In this document: in pieces, positions 4,095 to 5,548 of the stretch
How the letters are laid out: each line of letters opens with the position of its first letter
Numbering within the stretch: position 1 is the first letter of the stretch
From: Acidimicrobiia bacterium
Lineage (GTDB): Bacteria; Actinomycetota; Acidimicrobiia; Spongiisociales; UBA5794
DNA length: 5,548 bases
Direction: 5' to 3'
Assembly (NCBI GenBank): GCA_013695075.1
Contig: JACDBE010000182.1
Location: 1 to 5,548 of the forward strand
The notes under the pieces: model-generated
Seen by the model: only the letters and a program-made list of their open reading frames with translations
Databases searched by the model: none
Told to the model about the DNA's origin: nothing
Program-made: the position numbers and the translations under genes

Positions 4095-5548
4095 TCACTC
4101 GATCTCGATGACGATCTCGGGGGTGGGGTTGCCGGCGCAATCGAGCCCCTCGCCCGGACGGTAGGTGGCGTACACCACGTCCTGCTCCGCCACCCCCGCT
4201 GGGTTTACCCTCGAGCGATAGGTCTCCACCCGGGTGCACTGGCCGATGGGGTACGAGCTCTGGCCGGTTTGCACCACGTCCCAGTACTCGGTGGACCACA
4301 GCTGGATGGTGATCGAAGAATCGGTGTAGGTAGGCCAGATCAGCATCCCGTATGGCGTGGTGTTGGTTACCACCAGATCGGGGTTCGGGTACGACAGGGT
4401 GGCCTCCCGCCCGTAGGGGTAGCGGCTGATGTAGATCGAATGCGACTGGTACTCCACGAAGTCGAGCCCGGCGAAGAACGATGCGTTGAACATCGTGGTG
4501 GCGAACTGGCTGATCCCCCCGCCGATGGCGTCCTCGAACCGACCCTGTTGGATGGTGCCTGCGGCCACGAACCCCTTCGCCGCCGTCCGCTCCCCCACGT
4601 AGTCGTTGACCGAGAACGACTCCCCGGGGTCGATGACCACACCCCGGATGAGGTCGGCGATGCGGTGGATGTTCTCCACACGGTTCTCGCAGCAGGCATG
4701 GAAGGTGGTGAACTCGGCGACCAGTTCCACGATGCCGACGTTGGCCGCCTGGGTTTCCCGGTCGACCGTCTCCACCAGCGGCAGCACCACGGTGTCCCCG
4801 GTTTGGGCCGTGATCGCATCGAAGACGATGGCGGAGACCCCGTCGGCGCAGCAGCGGGTAGGGGGGATCCCAAGCTCGACGGCCACCGCCCCGTCGACGA
4901 TGGTGAACGTGGGTGGCTCGCCCTCGTCGGCGAACGGAGCCAGGATGCGTTCCAGCGATCGTTGCACCACCTCGGGTTGGAACACCGGTTTCAGCGAGCC
5001 GCCCCGCCGCTCCGAGACGATCCAGCGGTTGATGGTGCGCTGCCCGAGCCTGGTGACGTGCTCGCCGATGGACACGGTGAGGTGCGAGTCGGCGAGCCTC
5101 TCGGCGGCGGCCACCGCCCGTTTGAGCCGCTGCGGGGTGACCCGGGGGGGAATGGGCGTCCAGTCGACGGCGACGGTGAACGGCGACGATTGCCGAGTGA
5201 AGGCATCGGCGGCGGCGGCGGCCACCGTGGCCGCATCGAGGTAGAGGCCGTCCACTCCCGGCTCCACCACGATCGAACCCGAGGCACCGCTGAAGGACGG
5301 CTCCACTGGGTTCCGCAACTTGGCATCGGGCAGGTCCGCCAGCCACGCCTCGAGGGTGGCGTCTTCAAGCCGGTACCGCTCATCGAGTTCCCTGGGCTCG
5401 ACGAACCCCATGACCCATGACCGGAATTGGTCGATCAGGTTCCCAGAGCGACCCGCCGCCATGACCTGGCTGCGCGTGTCGGTGACGTCGAGAGCCACTC
5501 CGACTTCAGCGTTTGCTGCCCGGATCACTCGCTGCGGCAGGTCGATGG
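4095..5548 (-). CDS. VanW family protein with PG_binding_4-like region (N-terminus beyond window edge)
   Basis: The 483 visible residues belong to the VanW family. The family is named after a gene of vanB-type vancomycin-resistance clusters but is widespread in non-resistant Gram-positives, with unproven function at the cell envelope. The frame is open to the right edge. The GTG at 5528 lies inside conserved sequence, so it is not the start, and any signal or membrane anchor is off-window. Visible residues 7-50 (AAGRSGNLIDQF) and 85-215 (GSIVVEPGVDGLYLD; VTRLGQRTINRWI) resemble PG_binding_4 repeats. The VanW domain spans about 280-418. It contains ENRVENIHRIADLI, VVIDPGESFSVNDYVGERT (304-322), GGGISQFATTMFNASFFAGL (342-361), SHSIYISRYPYGREAT and LVVTNTTPYGMLI. 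A C-terminal tail with Cys437 and Cys470 follows, ending EIVIEIE. The usual GGGVCQ Cys is Ser346. No vanHAX-like or other resistance gene is adjacent, so a resistance role should not be assumed. Confidence 0.9.
   Translation of the reverse strand, partial: IDLPQRVIRAANAEVGVALDVTDTRSQVMAAGRSGNLIDQFRSWVMGFVEPRELDERYRLEDATLEAWLADLPDAKLRNPVEPSFSGASGSIVVEPGVDGLYLDAATVAAAAADAFTRQSSPFTVAVDWTPIPPRVTPQRLKRAVAAAERLADSHLTVSIGEHVTRLGQRTINRWIVSERRGGSLKPVFQPEVVQRSLERILAPFADEGEPPTFTIVDGAVAVELGIPPTRCCADGVSAIVFDAITAQTGDTVVLPLVETVDRETQAANVGIVELVAEFTTFHACCENRVENIHRIADLIRGVVIDPGESFSVNDYVGERTAAKGFVAAGTIQQGRFEDAIGGGISQFATTMFNASFFAGLDFVEYQSHSIYISRYPYGREATLSYPNPDLVVTNTTPYGMLIWPTYTDSSITIQLWSTEYWDVVQTGQSSYPIGQCTRVETYRSRVNPAGVAEQDVVYATYRPGEGLDCAGNPTPEIVIEIE

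Noticed and set aside
4089..5420. Long plus-strand open frame (443 codons) and a 426-codon minus-strand frame across the VanW gene
   Set aside because: Both are GC-rich shadow frames. They are low-complexity, rich in Gly/Arg/Pro/His, with no recognisable domain, while the minus-strand VanW frame has clear family motifs throughout.
5526..5528. GTG as the start of the VanW protein
   Set aside because: The frame continues open to the window edge with plausible coding sequence, and the residues after it lie inside a PG_binding_4-like domain, so the gene is simply cut by the window.
4095..5548. Vancomycin-resistance locus
   Set aside because: VanW homologues are widespread envelope proteins, and no vanHAX-like ligase, vanRS-like or dipeptidase gene is present.
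1..5548. CRISPR array, insertion sequence, tRNA, rRNA or phage attachment site
   Set aside because: I saw no regularly spaced direct repeats, transposase motifs, terminal inverted repeats, tRNA cloverleaf or rRNA sequence on either strand.

Overview
The window is a GC-rich bacterial chromosome segment, probably from a high-GC actinobacterium. An Acidimicrobiia-like lineage is my best guess. This inference rests on the base composition, the long antisense shadow frames, the Mycobacterium-like SSB core, the style of the VanW protein and the F420/FMN split-barrel protein. No rRNA or other taxonomic marker is present to settle it.

Layout from left to right. Positions 1-1464 carry the conserved ribosomal/replication cluster rpsF-ssb-rpsR-rplI, all on the minus strand. 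rpsF (S6) is first at the right end and rplI (L9) runs off the left edge. Upstream on the same strand is panB (ketopantoate hydroxymethyltransferase). The 171-bp gap between panB and rpsF is rich in palindromes and holds a terminator-like hairpin, a possible promoter and a structured rpsF leader. Divergent from panB, across 186 bp, is a plus-strand gene for a small PPOX-class split-barrel flavin/F420 protein. It converges on pdxH (pyridoxamine/pyridoxine 5'-phosphate oxidase, minus strand). The last gene, also minus strand, encodes a VanW-domain cell-envelope protein whose N-terminus lies beyond the right edge.

The genes are housekeeping: translation and ssDNA binding (rpsF-ssb-rpsR-rplI), vitamin B5/CoA supply (panB), vitamin B6 salvage (pdxH), a flavin/deazaflavin oxidoreductase of unknown substrate, and an envelope protein. 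I see no mobile element, CRISPR array, tRNA, rRNA, toxin-antitoxin pair or defence island, and no convincing undescribed multi-gene system. The more interesting signals are small. They are possible S6:S18-type leader control of rpsF, a nested dyad in the panB/PPOX divergent region, a possible leaderless pdxH with altered active-site residues, overlapping alternative hairpins upstream of pdxH, and a VanW domain with Ser in place of the usual core Cys plus paired cysteines.
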